The notes: generated from the sequence alone by a model not told the origin. Shown: positions 8,185 through 18,450, counted from the stretch's first letter. The stretch: DNA of 64,000 nucleotides from Bradyrhizobium sp. AUGA SZCCT0158 (GCF_018130065.1 NZ_JAFCME010000004.1:186001-250000), one strand, 5' to 3'. Translations and numbers: made by a program.

Positions 8185-8481
8185 CTACCGTCCGCCCTTA
8201 GGAAGCGCCGGCGATCCGCTGGGGGAGGTATTGATAGCGGGATTTCCTGATGGATTCCGCGTGCTGTTCGCGCCGGCGGCGGCGCTGCCGGCATCGTTGC
8301 TCAAGCCGGTGGTGGAACTGCCTGTCGTCGTGCTGTTGACCGAGGGTCCCGTAGTGGTGCCGCTTGTGGTCGATCCGCCGGTCGCCGTGCTGCCACCGCT
8401 GGAGCCGGTTCCGGTCTGTGCGATAGCCAGTGTGCTCGCAAATGTCAGTGCTGCGGCCAATCCGATAGTTCCGAGTTTCAT
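8185..8481 (-). CDS. Small secreted Ser/Thr/Gly-rich low-complexity protein
   Basis: The 98-residue protein starts at the ATG at 8481 with MKLGTIGLAAALTFASTLAIA, a clear Sec signal peptide with cleavage likely after AIA. The mature part is almost entirely Ser, Thr, Gly, Asn, Ala and Pro with repeated TGSS/TTG blocks and no Cys, so it is probably disordered in the periplasm or outside the cell. I recognise no domain. Its ribosome site AAAGGAAAG lies in one arm of a 9-bp hairpin (8488-8512), and an intrinsic terminator follows. It stands between the micropeptide operon and the MFS exporter on the same strand. Confidence 0.75.
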   Translation of the reverse strand: MKLGTIGLAAALTFASTLAIAQTGTGSSGGSTATGGSTTSGTTTGPSVNSTTTGSSTTGLSNDAGSAAAGANSTRNPSGNPAINTSPSGSPALPKGGR

Positions 8482-8487
8482 GATGTC

Positions 8488-8512
8488 TTTCCTTTCCAGG
8501 TACGAAAGGAAA
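8488..8512 (-). promoter_or_regulatory. Leader hairpin that sequesters the ribosome binding site
   Basis: On the minus-strand message TTTCCTTTC (8512-8504) pairs perfectly with GAAAGGAAA (8496-8488), with a seven-base loop. The right arm contains the Shine-Dalgarno sequence, and the ATG follows six bases later. Six of the nine pairs are A-U, so the hairpin could melt on warming. Translational control is inferred, not shown. Confidence 0.55.
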
Positions 8513-8565
8513 ACGGTTGCGCCCGGATATGTTTCCGGTGCCGGGATCAACTGGGTGTGACGGAT

Positions 8566-10041
8566 CTACCCCAGCCGCTGATCCCGCGCGTCCTCGGTGC
8601 CTTCGCTGGCGGCTTTGGTCGCGGCCTTTTCCGCGCCCTTGCGGCTGGAAATCTCGACCGCCTTGCGGCCCGAGATTTCGTGGCCGGCGTCATCGGGCAT
8701 CTGCCAGAAGAACCAGCCCGACACCGCCGAGATGATCGCGACCACGATGAAGGCCGGGCCGAACATGGTTGCATCCAGTTCGGCGGCGTGGTGCCACAGC
8801 ATGGTCGATTCCACCGAGAACGCGCCGACCGCGACGCCGGCCGAGGTCGCCAGCTGCTGGTTGACGCTCACAAGCGTGGTGGCGCGGCTCATCTGCGCCG
8901 GTTCGACTTCTGCATAAGCGACGGTGTTTATCGCGGTGAATTGCAGCGAGCGGAAGAAGCCGCCGACCACGAGGATGAGGAAGATCAGCGTCAGCGGCGT
9001 CGACACCGTGAACAGGGCGCAGGCGGCGAGAAACACCGAGCTGATGATGGCGTTGACCGCCATCATGTTGCGGAAGCCGAAGGTGCGGATGATGCGCGCG
9101 GCCAGCGTCTTCATGCCCATGGCGCCGACCGCGGAGGAGAACGTCACGAGGCCGGACTGGAACGGCGTCAGCCCGAAACCTTCCTGCATCAGCAGCGGCA
9201 GCAGGAACGGCAGCGCGCCGATCCCGAGCCGGAACAGGAAGCCGCCATAGATGCTGGCGCGCAGGGTCTGCAGGCGCAGCATGGAAAAATCCAGCACCGG
9301 CGATTTCGTCTTCCGCGCATGCACCACGTAAAGAGTCATCGAGATCGATCCGACGGCAATGAGGCCGCCGACGACCGTCCAGGGCAGCAGGTTGAGGCCG
9401 GCAACGGACAGACCGAAAGCGATGCCGGCAAGGCCAATGCCCGCCAGCACCAGCCCGTAGAGATCGAAGCGCTCCGGATCTTCGCTGCGGATCGGATCGA
9501 TATATTTCATCGCGAGGAAGATCCCGAGCAACCCGATCGGGATGTTGATCAGGAAGATCCAGTGCCAGGAGAAATAGGTGGTGATGAAGCCGCCGAGCGG
9601 CGGCCCGATCACCGGGCCGATCAGCGCCGGCACCGTCACCCAGGTCATCGCCTGCACCAGCCCGCTCTTGTCGATCGAGCGCAGCAGCACCAGTCGCCCG
9701 ACCGGCGTCATCATCGCCCCGCCAAGGCCTTGCAGGATGCGCGCGATCACGAAATGGGTCACGTTCTGCGACAATGCGCAGCCGATCGATCCCAGCATGA
9801 ACACCCCGATCGCGATCGCGAACACCATCCGCGCGCCGAAGCGGTCGGCGGTCCAGCCGCTGGCGGGAATGAACACCGCGAGCGAGAGCAGGTAGGACGT
9901 GATCGCCAGTTTCAGCGTCAGCGGGCTGGTGCCGATGTCGGCCGCGATCGCCGGCAGCGACGTCGCAATGACGGTCGCGTCCATGTTCTCCATGAACAGG
10001 GCGGTGGCCACGATGAGCGGGATGATGCGCTGTTTGTTCAT
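8566..10041 (-). CDS. MFS transporter, DHA2-type drug exporter
   Basis: The 491-residue polytopic inner-membrane protein begins MNKQRIIPLIVATALFMENM. It shows the DHA2 first-helix motif MDATVIATSLPAIAADIG, the motif A region GWTADRFGARMVF, and motif C-like GPVIGPPLGGFIT in helix 5. Its length and helix count fit a 14-helix proton-coupled exporter such as EmrB. The last 35 residues are a charged Ala/Lys tail. No membrane-fusion partner gene is adjacent, so the substrate and any tripartite assembly are unknown. Confidence 0.87.
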   Translation of the reverse strand: MNKQRIIPLIVATALFMENMDATVIATSLPAIAADIGTSPLTLKLAITSYLLSLAVFIPASGWTADRFGARMVFAIAIGVFMLGSIGCALSQNVTHFVIARILQGLGGAMMTPVGRLVLLRSIDKSGLVQAMTWVTVPALIGPVIGPPLGGFITTYFSWHWIFLINIPIGLLGIFLAMKYIDPIRSEDPERFDLYGLVLAGIGLAGIAFGLSVAGLNLLPWTVVGGLIAVGSISMTLYVVHARKTKSPVLDFSMLRLQTLRASIYGGFLFRLGIGALPFLLPLLMQEGFGLTPFQSGLVTFSSAVGAMGMKTLAARIIRTFGFRNMMAVNAIISSVFLAACALFTVSTPLTLIFLILVVGGFFRSLQFTAINTVAYAEVEPAQMSRATTLVSVNQQLATSAGVAVGAFSVESTMLWHHAAELDATMFGPAFIVVAIISAVSGWFFWQMPDDAGHEISGRKAVEISSRKGAEKAATKAASEGTEDARDQRLG

Positions 10042-10179
10042 CGGGAATCAGGGTGCGGGGAAAGCAGGTGGGGGCGCTTTGGGCTGTATCACCCGGCTGT
10101 CGGACAAGCCATTGCGGAACCGCGCATACCACCTAAATCCTGCGTGACGCCGCCAACTGGCGCCACCGGAGACCTGACG

Positions 10180-10428
10180 ATGATCTACCTGCTTGCCGCG
10201 CTGTTGCCGCCGCTTGGGCTGCTCCTGAACGGACAGCCGTTTTCGGCGATCTTCAACCTCGTTCTGCTGGTGTTTTGCCTGGTTTTCGGCCTGTTTTTCC
10301 ACGTCCTGCTGCTGGTGCCGTCGGCGCATGCGCTTGTCATGGTTCACATGAAGCGGAAGGACCGCCGGCACCGGGAGGTGGTGGAGGCGATCCGCCAGCA
10401 TGGCCCGCCGCCCGGATATCAACGTTAA
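10180..10428 (+). CDS. Small YqaE/Pmp3-like membrane protein
   Basis: The 82-residue protein begins MIYLLAALLPPLGLLLNGQP, followed by a second hydrophobic stretch with LPPLGLLLNG and AIFNLVLLVF, like the two-helix YqaE/Pmp3 family. It is longer than Pmp3 by a basic C-terminal tail (HMKRKDRRHREVVEA). Family members affect membrane potential and salt tolerance in yeast and plants; the bacterial role is unclear. The gene follows the divergent MFS gene. A hairpin GGCTTTT/AAAAGCC at 10444-10461 just after its stop may end transcription before guaB. Confidence 0.65.
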   Translation: MIYLLAALLPPLGLLLNGQPFSAIFNLVLLVFCLVFGLFFHVLLLVPSAHALVMVHMKRKDRRHREVVEAIRQHGPPPGYQR

Positions 10429-10486
10429 AGTCCTTAACGACGGGGCTTTTCGGGAAAAGCCTGTGCAAAGCGGCCAAACGCTTTGA

Positions 10487-12115
<1,629 letters not shown>

Positions 12116-12120
12116 TTTAG

Positions 12121-12210
12121 GCCGTCATTCCGGGATGGTCCGAAGGACCAGACCGCAGATGTGCAATTGCACATCGTAGTTCGCGTCTTCGACGCGCCGC
12201 GGAATGACGC
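12121..12210. repeat. Intergenic palindromic repeat after guaB
   Basis: GTCATTCCG (12124-12132) pairs with CGGAATGAC (12200-12208). Between them is a perfect 18-bp palindrome GATGTGCAATTGCACATC at 12158-12175 and a small GGTCC/GGACC hairpin. A shorter relative lies at 25897-25953. It can fold as a terminator-like cruciform between guaB and the next gene. Confidence 0.7.
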
Positions 12211-12236
12211 TGCCTTGCCATTGAAAGAAGTTGATT

Positions 12237-12860
12237 ATGGTCGATTGGTCGGACGACAGGATTGCCGCGCTTTCTAATCAGGATTTGAAGAATCTGCTCG
12301 TCAACGCCGAGCGGAAAGCCGCCGCTGACATCATCGCGCGGTGCAACGCCGAGCTGCAAAAGCGCAATGCCGCCAGGCCAGGCAAGGCATCAAAGCCGCG
12401 CACCGAGGCAAAAGAGTTCGAGCACGCGATGTCGGAGCAGCTCGCCCAAATCGGCAAGGCGATGGCCGCCAAATTCGATCTGTCGGAAGAGACCGCGAAA
12501 GCGAAGTCGGTTGGCGTCAAGGGCTTCAAGGCCCACAAGCTGCTCGACTCCAAGGGTTTTGCAAAACTCGGCGGCATGCAGCGCGACGGTTCGGTGGCGG
12601 TCGACCGCTACATTTCCTATCGGCGTGGTACCGACATCGTCTCGCTCAGCGTCTTTCTGCTGAAGGATGCGCCGGTCGAAACCCATGAATTTCACGTGAT
12701 CGCGCCGCTGGCGCTGCTCGATGGCGGCAAGCCGATCGCGGAGGTGCGTCCCACCGCGACGGAAGCCCAGAAGCAGACCGCTGACAGCGGTCTGGCGTTC
12801 CCCGATTTGCCAAGCGCTGCTGCGGCGTTTGAGGCCGCGCTGGCAAAAATCGCGACCTGA
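12237..12860 (+). CDS. Conserved hypothetical protein, no recognised domain
   Basis: The 207-residue protein opens MVDWSDDRIAALSNQDLKNL. Its first 90 residues are charged, Ala/Lys-rich and probably helical; the middle (about 100-170) is mixed and ends in a Pro-bounded tail. There is no signal peptide or membrane helix. The ATG at 12237 is preceded by AAAGAAG; a TTG two codons earlier is possible. It stands alone between two repeats, so context gives no function. Confidence 0.6.
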   Translation: MVDWSDDRIAALSNQDLKNLLVNAERKAAADIIARCNAELQKRNAARPGKASKPRTEAKEFEHAMSEQLAQIGKAMAAKFDLSEETAKAKSVGVKGFKAHKLLDSKGFAKLGGMQRDGSVAVDRYISYRRGTDIVSLSVFLLKDAPVETHEFHVIAPLALLDGGKPIAEVRPTATEAQKQTADSGLAFPDLPSAAAAFEAALAKIAT

Positions 12861-12865
12861 CTGAC

Positions 12866-13003
12866 CGTCATCGCGAGCCAACGGGTCGCGCGCATGCGCG
12901 CCCGATGACAGGCTCCGCGAAGCATTTGTCTTTGGCAAGAATGGATTGCTTCCGACTTCGCTCGTTGAGCTTCGGCGGACAAGTCGCTACGCTCGCGATG
13001 ACG
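12866..13003. repeat. Intergenic repeat, inverted copy of the one at 24770-24828
   Basis: CGTCATCGCGAGC (12866-12878) is mirrored perfectly by GCTCGCGATGACG (12991-13003). The first 59 bases (12866-12924) match 24770-24828 in reverse complement with only a few differences. It fills the gap before the MDR gene. Confidence 0.75.
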
Positions 13004-13029
13004 ACAAATAACAATCGGAGGAACCAACC

Positions 13030-14055
13030 ATGTCCCAATCCGCAAAGCGCATCGTTCTCGCGTCCCGTCCCGTGGGCGAACCGAAGCCATCCGACTTCCG
13101 CCTCGAGGAATATACCGCGCCGACGCCCGGCGAGGGCCAGGTCCTGCTGCGCACCATCTGGCTGTCGCTCGATCCCTACATGCGCGGGCGGATGAGCGAC
13201 GGCCCGTCATATGCGGCGCCGGTGCCGATCGACGGCGTGATGGAAGGCGGCACGGTCAGCGAGGTGATCGCATCGAACAATTCCGGTTTTGCGAAAGGCG
13301 ACATCGTGCTGTCGCGCGCCGGCTGGCAGACGCATGCGATCTCCGACGGCAAGGGTCTCGCCAAGATCGATCCGAAGCTCGCACCGATCTCGACCGCGGT
13401 CGGTGTGCTCGGCATGCCCGGCATGACCGCCTATACCGGCCTGCTCGATATCGGCAAGCCGCAGGCGGGCGAGACCGTGGTGGTGGCGGCGGCCTCCGGC
13501 GCCGTTGGTTCCGCCGTCGGCCAGATCGCCAGGATCAAGGGCGCGCGGGCGATCGGCATCGCCGGCGGCAAGGACAAATGCGACTACGTCAAAAAGGAAC
13601 TCGGCTTCGACGATTGCCTCGATCACCGCGATCCGGATCTCGCGGCGAAATTGAAGGACGCCTGCCCGAAGGGCATCGACGTCTATTTTGAAAACGTCGG
13701 TGGCGCGGTGTTCGATGCGGTGTTTCCGCAGCTCAATGCGTTCGCGCGCATGCCGGTCTGCGGCTTGATCGCGGAATACAATAATTTCGGCGAGACATCG
13801 CCGAAATGGGGCGGCAAGTTGATGCGCGCGGTGCTGACCAAGCGCCTCACCATCCGCGGCTTCATCGTCAGCGATTTTGCGTCGCGCCACGGCGACTTCC
13901 TGCGAGACATGTCGGGGTGGTTCCGCGAAGGCAAGATCAAGCACAAGGAATTCGTCACCGAAGGCCTCGACAGCGCCCCCGCGGCGTTCATGGGCCTGCT
14001 GAAGGGCGCCAATTTCGGCAAACAGCTGGTGCGCGTCGGGCCGGACAAGGCTTAA
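13030..14055 (+). CDS. NADP-dependent MDR oxidoreductase (zinc-independent)
   Basis: The 341-residue protein belongs to the leukotriene B4 dehydrogenase/CurA-like branch of the medium-chain reductases, which reduce activated double bonds with NADPH. The N-terminal GroES-like part contains SLDPYMRGRM. The Rossmann part contains AASGAVGSAVGQIARIKGA and DVYFENVGG. The zinc-ligand pattern of alcohol dehydrogenases is absent. AATCGGAGGAACCAACC precedes the ATG. Its TAA stop overlaps by two bases the stop of the convergent metallophosphatase gene. Confidence 0.88.
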   Translation: MSQSAKRIVLASRPVGEPKPSDFRLEEYTAPTPGEGQVLLRTIWLSLDPYMRGRMSDGPSYAAPVPIDGVMEGGTVSEVIASNNSGFAKGDIVLSRAGWQTHAISDGKGLAKIDPKLAPISTAVGVLGMPGMTAYTGLLDIGKPQAGETVVVAAASGAVGSAVGQIARIKGARAIGIAGGKDKCDYVKKELGFDDCLDHRDPDLAAKLKDACPKGIDVYFENVGGAVFDAVFPQLNAFARMPVCGLIAEYNNFGETSPKWGGKLMRAVLTKRLTIRGFIVSDFASRHGDFLRDMSGWFREGKIKHKEFVTEGLDSAPAAFMGLLKGANFGKQLVRVGPDKA

Positions 14056-14900
14056 GCGCTCTCCGTTTTCCGATCCGGATAAAGCAGCTCGTCCAGGTCG
14101 ACATCGACCTGGCCGGGCGCACGCACGTGGCGGACTTCAAAACTGTCGGGCGTAAAGCGGTATTCCACCAGCCCGGTTTCCTTCAGCGCGATCCGCTCCT
14201 GCCGCGCATCGGAAATGATGAAGCCCACCGATGGCGACCAGACATGGCGGACACGGCCATAGGTGAAATCGCGGCGCTGGTGGACATGGCCGGAGGCCAC
14301 TAGACGCAGATCGACCGCGCCGAACATCTCGATCAGCCGCTGTCGCGCCGGCTGCGGCACGTAGCGGATCGCGGAAGACTCAAGTTCGGGATCGTCGGGC
14401 GCGTCGAGATAGAGCGGCTTGTGCAGGAACAGCGCGACCGGCTTGCCGCCCGTGCGTGACAGTTCCGACGCAAGCCAGTCGAACTGCTCGGCCTCGCTGG
14501 CAATTCCGGTGTTCATGATCAGCGAGTTCAACCCGACAAAACACCAGCCGGCTTCGTTGAAGCGCCAGCGGTCCTCGCCAATCACGGCGCGAAAGTTTTG
14601 CAGGTGCTGTTCGCTCGCGGGATGCGATGGCACCGGTCCAACCGCGGTCGGATTGTCGCCGATGTCGTGATTGCCGGGCAGGTAGCGGCAGGCCACCGGA
14701 AGTTCGGCGTGCAGGCTTTTGGCGAATTCGAGATCGGCGCGGCTGGTCGGCCCGTCGAAGGCGACGTCGCCGCTGTTGACGACGAGATCGGGCCGGGTCG
14801 CGTCGATATGTTCCGCTACGCGATGAAAATTGTCGGTGAGCTTTGCGAGGCGGCGGGCGAGGTGGGTGTCGGAAATCTGGGTCAGGCGGAATGAGCTCAT
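14052..14900 (-). CDS. Calcineurin-like metallophosphoesterase
   Basis: The 282-residue enzyme shows every metal motif of the family in order: ISDTHL, VNSGDVAFDG, LPGNHDIGD, LFLHKPLY and ASGHVHQRRDF. These assemble a two-metal site for phosphomonoester or diester hydrolysis, perhaps of cyclic nucleotides. It has no signal peptide, so it is cytosolic. The ATG at 14900 (MSSFRLTQISDTHL) is chosen because the first motif should lie within ten residues of the start; the longer frame would add a repeat-encoded segment. It is convergent with the MDR gene and shares the TTAA at their ends. Confidence 0.87.
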   Translation of the reverse strand: MSSFRLTQISDTHLARRLAKLTDNFHRVAEHIDATRPDLVVNSGDVAFDGPTSRADLEFAKSLHAELPVACRYLPGNHDIGDNPTAVGPVPSHPASEQHLQNFRAVIGEDRWRFNEAGWCFVGLNSLIMNTGIASEAEQFDWLASELSRTGGKPVALFLHKPLYLDAPDDPELESSAIRYVPQPARQRLIEMFGAVDLRLVASGHVHQRRDFTYGRVRHVWSPSVGFIISDARQERIALKETGLVEYRFTPDSFEVRHVRAPGQVDVDLDELLYPDRKTESA

Positions 14901-15046
14901 GTGGAAATCCTTTCGTCCCTGATTATAGATTTGTCGGCGACGGAATGATGAAATTTGAGTCGTGATCGCCCGCACAATAAACCGCGCGCGCAAGGTTGTT
15001 TGAAGGATTGCTTGAAAAGATGTTTGAATCGAGAAGACCGGATCTT

Positions 15047-15193
15047 CCTTCCCTCTCCCCTTGTGGGAGAGGGAGGCTTCGCGAAGCGAAGACGGGTGAG
15101 GGGTTCTATCCTCACTGCACGAGTTGCGATGAGGATAGAGACCCCTCATCCGGCGCTTCGCGCCACCTTCTCCCACAAGGGGAGAAGGAAGGA
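15047..15193. repeat. Long inverted repeat between 14901 and 15201
   Basis: The left arm (15047-15074) and right arm (15167-15193) are inverted copies built on CTCCCCTTGTGGGAG, each itself palindromic. An inner GAGGGGT/ACCCCTC pair lies between them. I recognise this as a common Bradyrhizobium intergenic repeat from memory. The rest of the 301-base gap holds only the upstream region of the metallophosphatase gene. Confidence 0.7.
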
Positions 15194-15201
15194 GTATCGG
15201 C

Positions 15202-15909
15202 TCACAGCACGCGGTAGCGGATCGCGAAAGCGTTATGCGTCTCGGGTGTCACGGTGTCGCCCTTCGCAAGCGTGATGCCGTCGGCCAGATGCCACGGCCC
15301 GAACTTGTCGGAATGCGTCGGGCTGGCCGGCAGCCGCAGCTTGAACTGGGTCTGCGCTCGCCCGGGCAGATTGAGCACCACCATGCGATCGGTGGTGCGG
15401 TAGTCGAGGGTCACGGTTCCCTTGAGCACGCTGCGGCCGTCCGGTGTCGAGGCCAGCGCATCCTGCACCTTGGCCAGCTTCTGGTTCCGGTCGGTCAGCA
15501 GTTCCACCTGGGTATCGGCAATTGCGGTCAGCGCCGCCTTTGGCAGCCGGATTTCGAATTCCACGGCGGGTTTTGCCGGATTGATGCCGAGATAGGCCAG
15601 CGCGGCATGCCTGACGTCGTAGACCACGAAGGCGACGAGGGCGATCACGACAACCGCGGCGAGGCCGTGCTTGAGAAGGTCGCGCGGGCTGCGGGTGCCG
15701 CTGCGGAAATAGACCGACAGCACGATCGCCACCGCCAGCGCGGCGGCGACACCCGCCAGCGTCGACATCACAATGCCAAGCCCGCCATCGACGCTGTCGT
15801 CGAACCAGCCGGTTCCGGCGCCGACCATTTTGAGCAGGGAGGTCACGGAATCGCCGGGCGCTTCGGCCACGCGGGCCGCGCCGGTTAGAAGCGGTGAGGT
15901 GATGTTCAT
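15202..15909 (-). CDS. Hypothetical membrane-anchored protein
   Basis: The 235-residue protein (MNITSPLLTGAARV) has two hydrophobic segments, at about residues 47-67 (GIVMSTLAGVAAALAVAIVL) and 83-100 (HGLAAVVVIALVAFVVYD). A 130-residue C-terminal domain follows and should lie outside the cytoplasm. That domain has a beta-rich look (VEFEIRLPKAALTAI, KGTVTLDYRTTDRMVVLNL) but matches nothing I know. The start at 15909 follows a GAG-containing leader; an in-frame upstream start at 15975 is less likely. No operon partner is evident. Confidence 0.6.
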   Translation of the reverse strand: MNITSPLLTGAARVAEAPGDSVTSLLKMVGAGTGWFDDSVDGGLGIVMSTLAGVAAALAVAIVLSVYFRSGTRSPRDLLKHGLAAVVVIALVAFVVYDVRHAALAYLGINPAKPAVEFEIRLPKAALTAIADTQVELLTDRNQKLAKVQDALASTPDGRSVLKGTVTLDYRTTDRMVVLNLPGRAQTQFKLRLPASPTHSDKFGPWHLADGITLAKGDTVTPETHNAFAIRYRVL

Positions 15910-16074
15910 GGCGCCATCTCGAAGAGGCGGAGCCATCAGGACCGGAATGACCTGAGCGCTCCAGCAATTGGTCACGCGGGGGCCGATTGCGGTTCAGCCC
16001 AAACGGCCGATTTGTCAGGCGGCGGCACCCCCGCTATTGGTGCAGCGGAGGCAAATGCCTCCGGGGAGATTCCC

Positions 16075-16509
16075 ATGGGCGTCCTGATGTCGATTCAACT
16101 GGTTTTGCTGCCTGTCTTTGCCCAGGTCGGGCTCACCTTTGCGCTGCTGCTGTGGATGGCCACGGCGCGGACCAGTGCCCTGAAAGCGAGGGAAACCACC
16201 CTGAAGGACATCGCGCTGCGGCAGCCGAACTGGCCCGAAAAGGCCACCCAGATCGGCAATTGTTACAGCAACCAGTTCGAAATCCCGGTCCTGTTCTACA
16301 TCCTGATCGCGCTGGCGCTGCCGCTGCGCAAGGCCGATTTCTTCATCCTGCTGATGTCCTGGGTGTTTGTCGTGACCCGCTTTGCCCATGCCGGGATTTT
16401 TGTCACGTCGAACGACGTCCGGACCCGCTCGCTGGCCTGGTTCGCCGGCGTCCTTGTGCTGCTGGCGATGTGGATCTACTTCGCGCTGAAGATGCTGCTC
16501 CTGATTTGA
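16075..16509 (+). CDS. MAPEG family membrane protein
   Basis: The 144-residue inner-membrane protein has about four hydrophobic helices: LVLLPVFAQVGLTFALLLWM, NQFEIPVLFYILIALALPL, FFILLMSWVFVVTRFAHAG and LAWFAGVLVLLAMWIYFAL. The pattern NxxExPxxF and the later FxxxR-AH fit the MAPEG fold of microsomal GST-like proteins. GGGGAGATTCCC precedes the ATG at 16075. It is followed after 32 bases by the RsmB-type gene on the same strand. Substrate and glutathione dependence are unknown. Confidence 0.78.
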   Translation: MGVLMSIQLVLLPVFAQVGLTFALLLWMATARTSALKARETTLKDIALRQPNWPEKATQIGNCYSNQFEIPVLFYILIALALPLRKADFFILLMSWVFVVTRFAHAGIFVTSNDVRTRSLAWFAGVLVLLAMWIYFALKMLLLI

Positions 16510-16541
16510 GCCCAGCGCCTGTCTCGAACCGAAAGCTTTGA

Positions 16542-17843
16542 ATGACCCCCGCCGCCCGGCTGTCCGCAGCCATCGAACTGATCGACACCATCGACGCCCA
16601 GCGTGTTCCCGCCGCCAAGGCGCTGAAGGAGTGGGGCACCGCGCACCGTTATGCCGGTTCCGGCGACCGCGCGGCGATCTCCGGCCTGATCTGGGACGTG
16701 CTGCGCCGCCGCGCCTCGAGCGCCTGGCTGATGGAGGCCGACACGTCGCGTGCCCGCATGCTCGGCATGTTGAAGCTGGAACGCAAGCTCGATGCGGACG
16801 CCATTTCGGCCCTCTGCGACGGTGGCCGCTTCGCCCCGGAACCGCTCAGCGACGGCGAACGAACAGCGCTGACCTCACGCTCCCTCGACGGTGCGCCGCC
16901 GCACATCGCCGGCGATTACCCGGAATGGCTGGATGCGCATCTGGCTGATGTGTTCGGCGACGACCGCGTCGCGGAGGCCACCGCGATGGCGAGCCGGGCG
17001 CCGCTCGACCTTCGCATTAACACCCTAAAAGCGAGCCGCGAGAAGATGTTGCCGCGGCTTTCTCATCTCGGCGCGCAGCCGACGCCATGGTCCGCAATCG
17101 GCCTGCGCATCGAACTCGGCGCCGACGCCCGCAACCCCGGCATCCATGCCGAGGAGGACTTTATCAAGGGCGCCGTTGAAGTGCAGGATGAAGGCTCGCA
17201 GCTGGCGGCCTTGCTGTCGGCGGCAAAACCCGGCGAGCAGGTGATCGACCTCTGCGCCGGCGCCGGCGGCAAGACGCTTGCGTTAGCGGCAATGATGCAG
17301 GGCAAGGGCCGGCTGATTGCCACCGACCACGACAAGCGCCAGCTCGCGCCGATCCACGAGCGGCTGTCGCGCGCCGGCATCCATAACGCCGACGTCCGCA
17401 CGCCGAAGGGCGACGCCGACCCGCTGGCCGACATCCATGCCTCAGCCGATCTGGTGGTGATCGACGCGCCGTGTACCGGCACCGGCACCTGGCGCCGCAA
17501 CCCCGACGCCAAATGGCGCATGCGCCCCGGCGCGCTCGACGTGCGCTTGAAGGACCAGGCCGAAGTGCTTGATCGCGCATCCGCTCTGGTAAAGCCGGGC
17601 GGCCGGATCGCCTACATCACCTGTTCCGTGTTGCCGCCGGAGAACGGCGCGCAAGTTCGCAGTTTTGTCGCGCGCCATCCGGAGTTTGCGGTGGTACCGC
17701 CGGAGCAGACGGCGAGCGTGCTGTGGGACAAGGCGGAGGATTTTGCCAACGCCGCGCTGCAGTCGCCGGAGGGCTGGCTGATGACGCCGCGGCGGACGGG
17801 AACGGACGGGTTTTTTGTGTCGGTTCTGCGTAGGGTGGGTTAG
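16542..17843 (+). CDS. RsmB-family rRNA cytosine-C5 methyltransferase
   Basis: The 433-residue protein has an N-terminal NusB-like helical domain (about 1-140) and a C-terminal Rossmann methyltransferase domain. The SAM loop is DLCAGAGGKTLALAA, and the two catalytic cysteines lie in DAPCTGTGTWRRNPD and AYITCSVLPPEN. This is the layout of RsmB/Nop2 enzymes that make m5C in rRNA. The ending (VLRRVG then TAG) is encoded inside a palindromic repeat (17829-17913), so the original C terminus may have been altered. It lies just downstream of the MAPEG gene. Confidence 0.88.
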   Translation: MTPAARLSAAIELIDTIDAQRVPAAKALKEWGTAHRYAGSGDRAAISGLIWDVLRRRASSAWLMEADTSRARMLGMLKLERKLDADAISALCDGGRFAPEPLSDGERTALTSRSLDGAPPHIAGDYPEWLDAHLADVFGDDRVAEATAMASRAPLDLRINTLKASREKMLPRLSHLGAQPTPWSAIGLRIELGADARNPGIHAEEDFIKGAVEVQDEGSQLAALLSAAKPGEQVIDLCAGAGGKTLALAAMMQGKGRLIATDHDKRQLAPIHERLSRAGIHNADVRTPKGDADPLADIHASADLVVIDAPCTGTGTWRRNPDAKWRMRPGALDVRLKDQAEVLDRASALVKPGGRIAYITCSVLPPENGAQVRSFVARHPEFAVVPPEQTASVLWDKAEDFANAALQSPEGWLMTPRRTGTDGFFVSVLRRVG

Positions 17844-17913
17844 CGCAGCGTAACCCACCATCTTCGTTCTTCGTGTCGGCGGTGGGTTACGGCTTCGCCT
17901 AACCCACCCTACG
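17829..17913. repeat. GTAGGGTGGGTTA palindromic repeat, also encodes the RsmB-like stop
   Basis: CGTAGGGTGGGTTAG at 17829-17843 is mirrored perfectly by CTAACCCACCCTACG at 17899-17913, with further GGTGGGTTAC units between. The first arm encodes the last four residues and the TAG stop of the methyltransferase. Between two convergent genes it can serve as a bidirectional terminator. A degenerate relative lies at 23852-23936. Confidence 0.8.
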
Positions 17914-17918
17914 AAGCC

Positions 17919-18251
17919 TCAATCCACAATAAACAGCTTCACCCCCGTCGTCGTCGACGACCTATGCGCCGCATCGCCGAAATCCGACACCTGGTAACTC
18001 ATCCCCGCCGTCAGCTTGAACTTCCGCCCATCCCGCAGCTCGCTGTCGAGCTCGCCCTCCAGCACGTAAAGCACATGCCCGCGGTCGCACCAGTGGTCGG
18101 CGAGGTAGCCCGGCGTGTACTCGACCATCCGCACCCGCAAGTCGCCGATATCAAGCGTCCGCCACGTCGCCTGACCGGTCTCGCCCTTGTGCGTCGTCGG
18201 CTCGACCTTGCTCCAGTCGGTTACGGTGAAGGGCAGGGTGGGGATTTTCAT
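17919..18251 (-). CDS. DHCW-motif cupin protein
   Basis: The 110-residue single cupin contains ADHWCDRGHVLYVLEGEL, the DHCW signature with a conserved Cys and His, followed by the second cupin half LTAGMSYQVSDFGDAAHRS. It is a small cytosolic beta-barrel; its enzymatic role, if any, is not known. The start MKIPTLPFTVTDWSKV is typical. It is convergent with the methyltransferase gene, and the repeat between them is the likely shared terminator. Confidence 0.8.
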   Translation of the reverse strand: MKIPTLPFTVTDWSKVEPTTHKGETGQATWRTLDIGDLRVRMVEYTPGYLADHWCDRGHVLYVLEGELDSELRDGRKFKLTAGMSYQVSDFGDAAHRSSTTTGVKLFIVD

Positions 18252-18306
18252 GTGGGGTCTCGCGCTGTGAACCAGTGACTTTAAATCGGTGTCGGCGTTC
18301 AGCTTA

Positions 18307-18450
18307 CCTCGCCCCGCTTGCGGTCCGCTTGCGGGGAGAGGTCGGATTGCGAAGCAATCCGGGTGAGGGGGTACCGGTCCATCGATAGGTCGAGCTGGAG
18401 GAGAGAGCCCCTCACCCCAACCCTCTCCCCCGCAAAGAGCGGGGCGAGGG
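18307..18450. repeat. Long inverted repeat in the 339-base gap before guaA
   Basis: CCTCGCCCCGCTTGCGG (18307-18323) opposes GCAAAGAGCGGGGCGAGG (18432-18449), and GGTGAGGGG (18362-18370) opposes CCCCTCACC (18409-18417). It resembles the repeat at 15047 in design but not sequence. The remainder of the gap (18451-18590) should hold the guaA promoter; I see no clear riboswitch. Confidence 0.7.

Noticed and set aside
8557..10428. 623-codon plus-strand frame across the MFS region
   Set aside because: It is antisense to a clear DHA2 transporter, is rich in His/Arg/Asp/Gln as expected of a GC-rich shadow, and only its last 82 codons (from 10180) look like a real protein.
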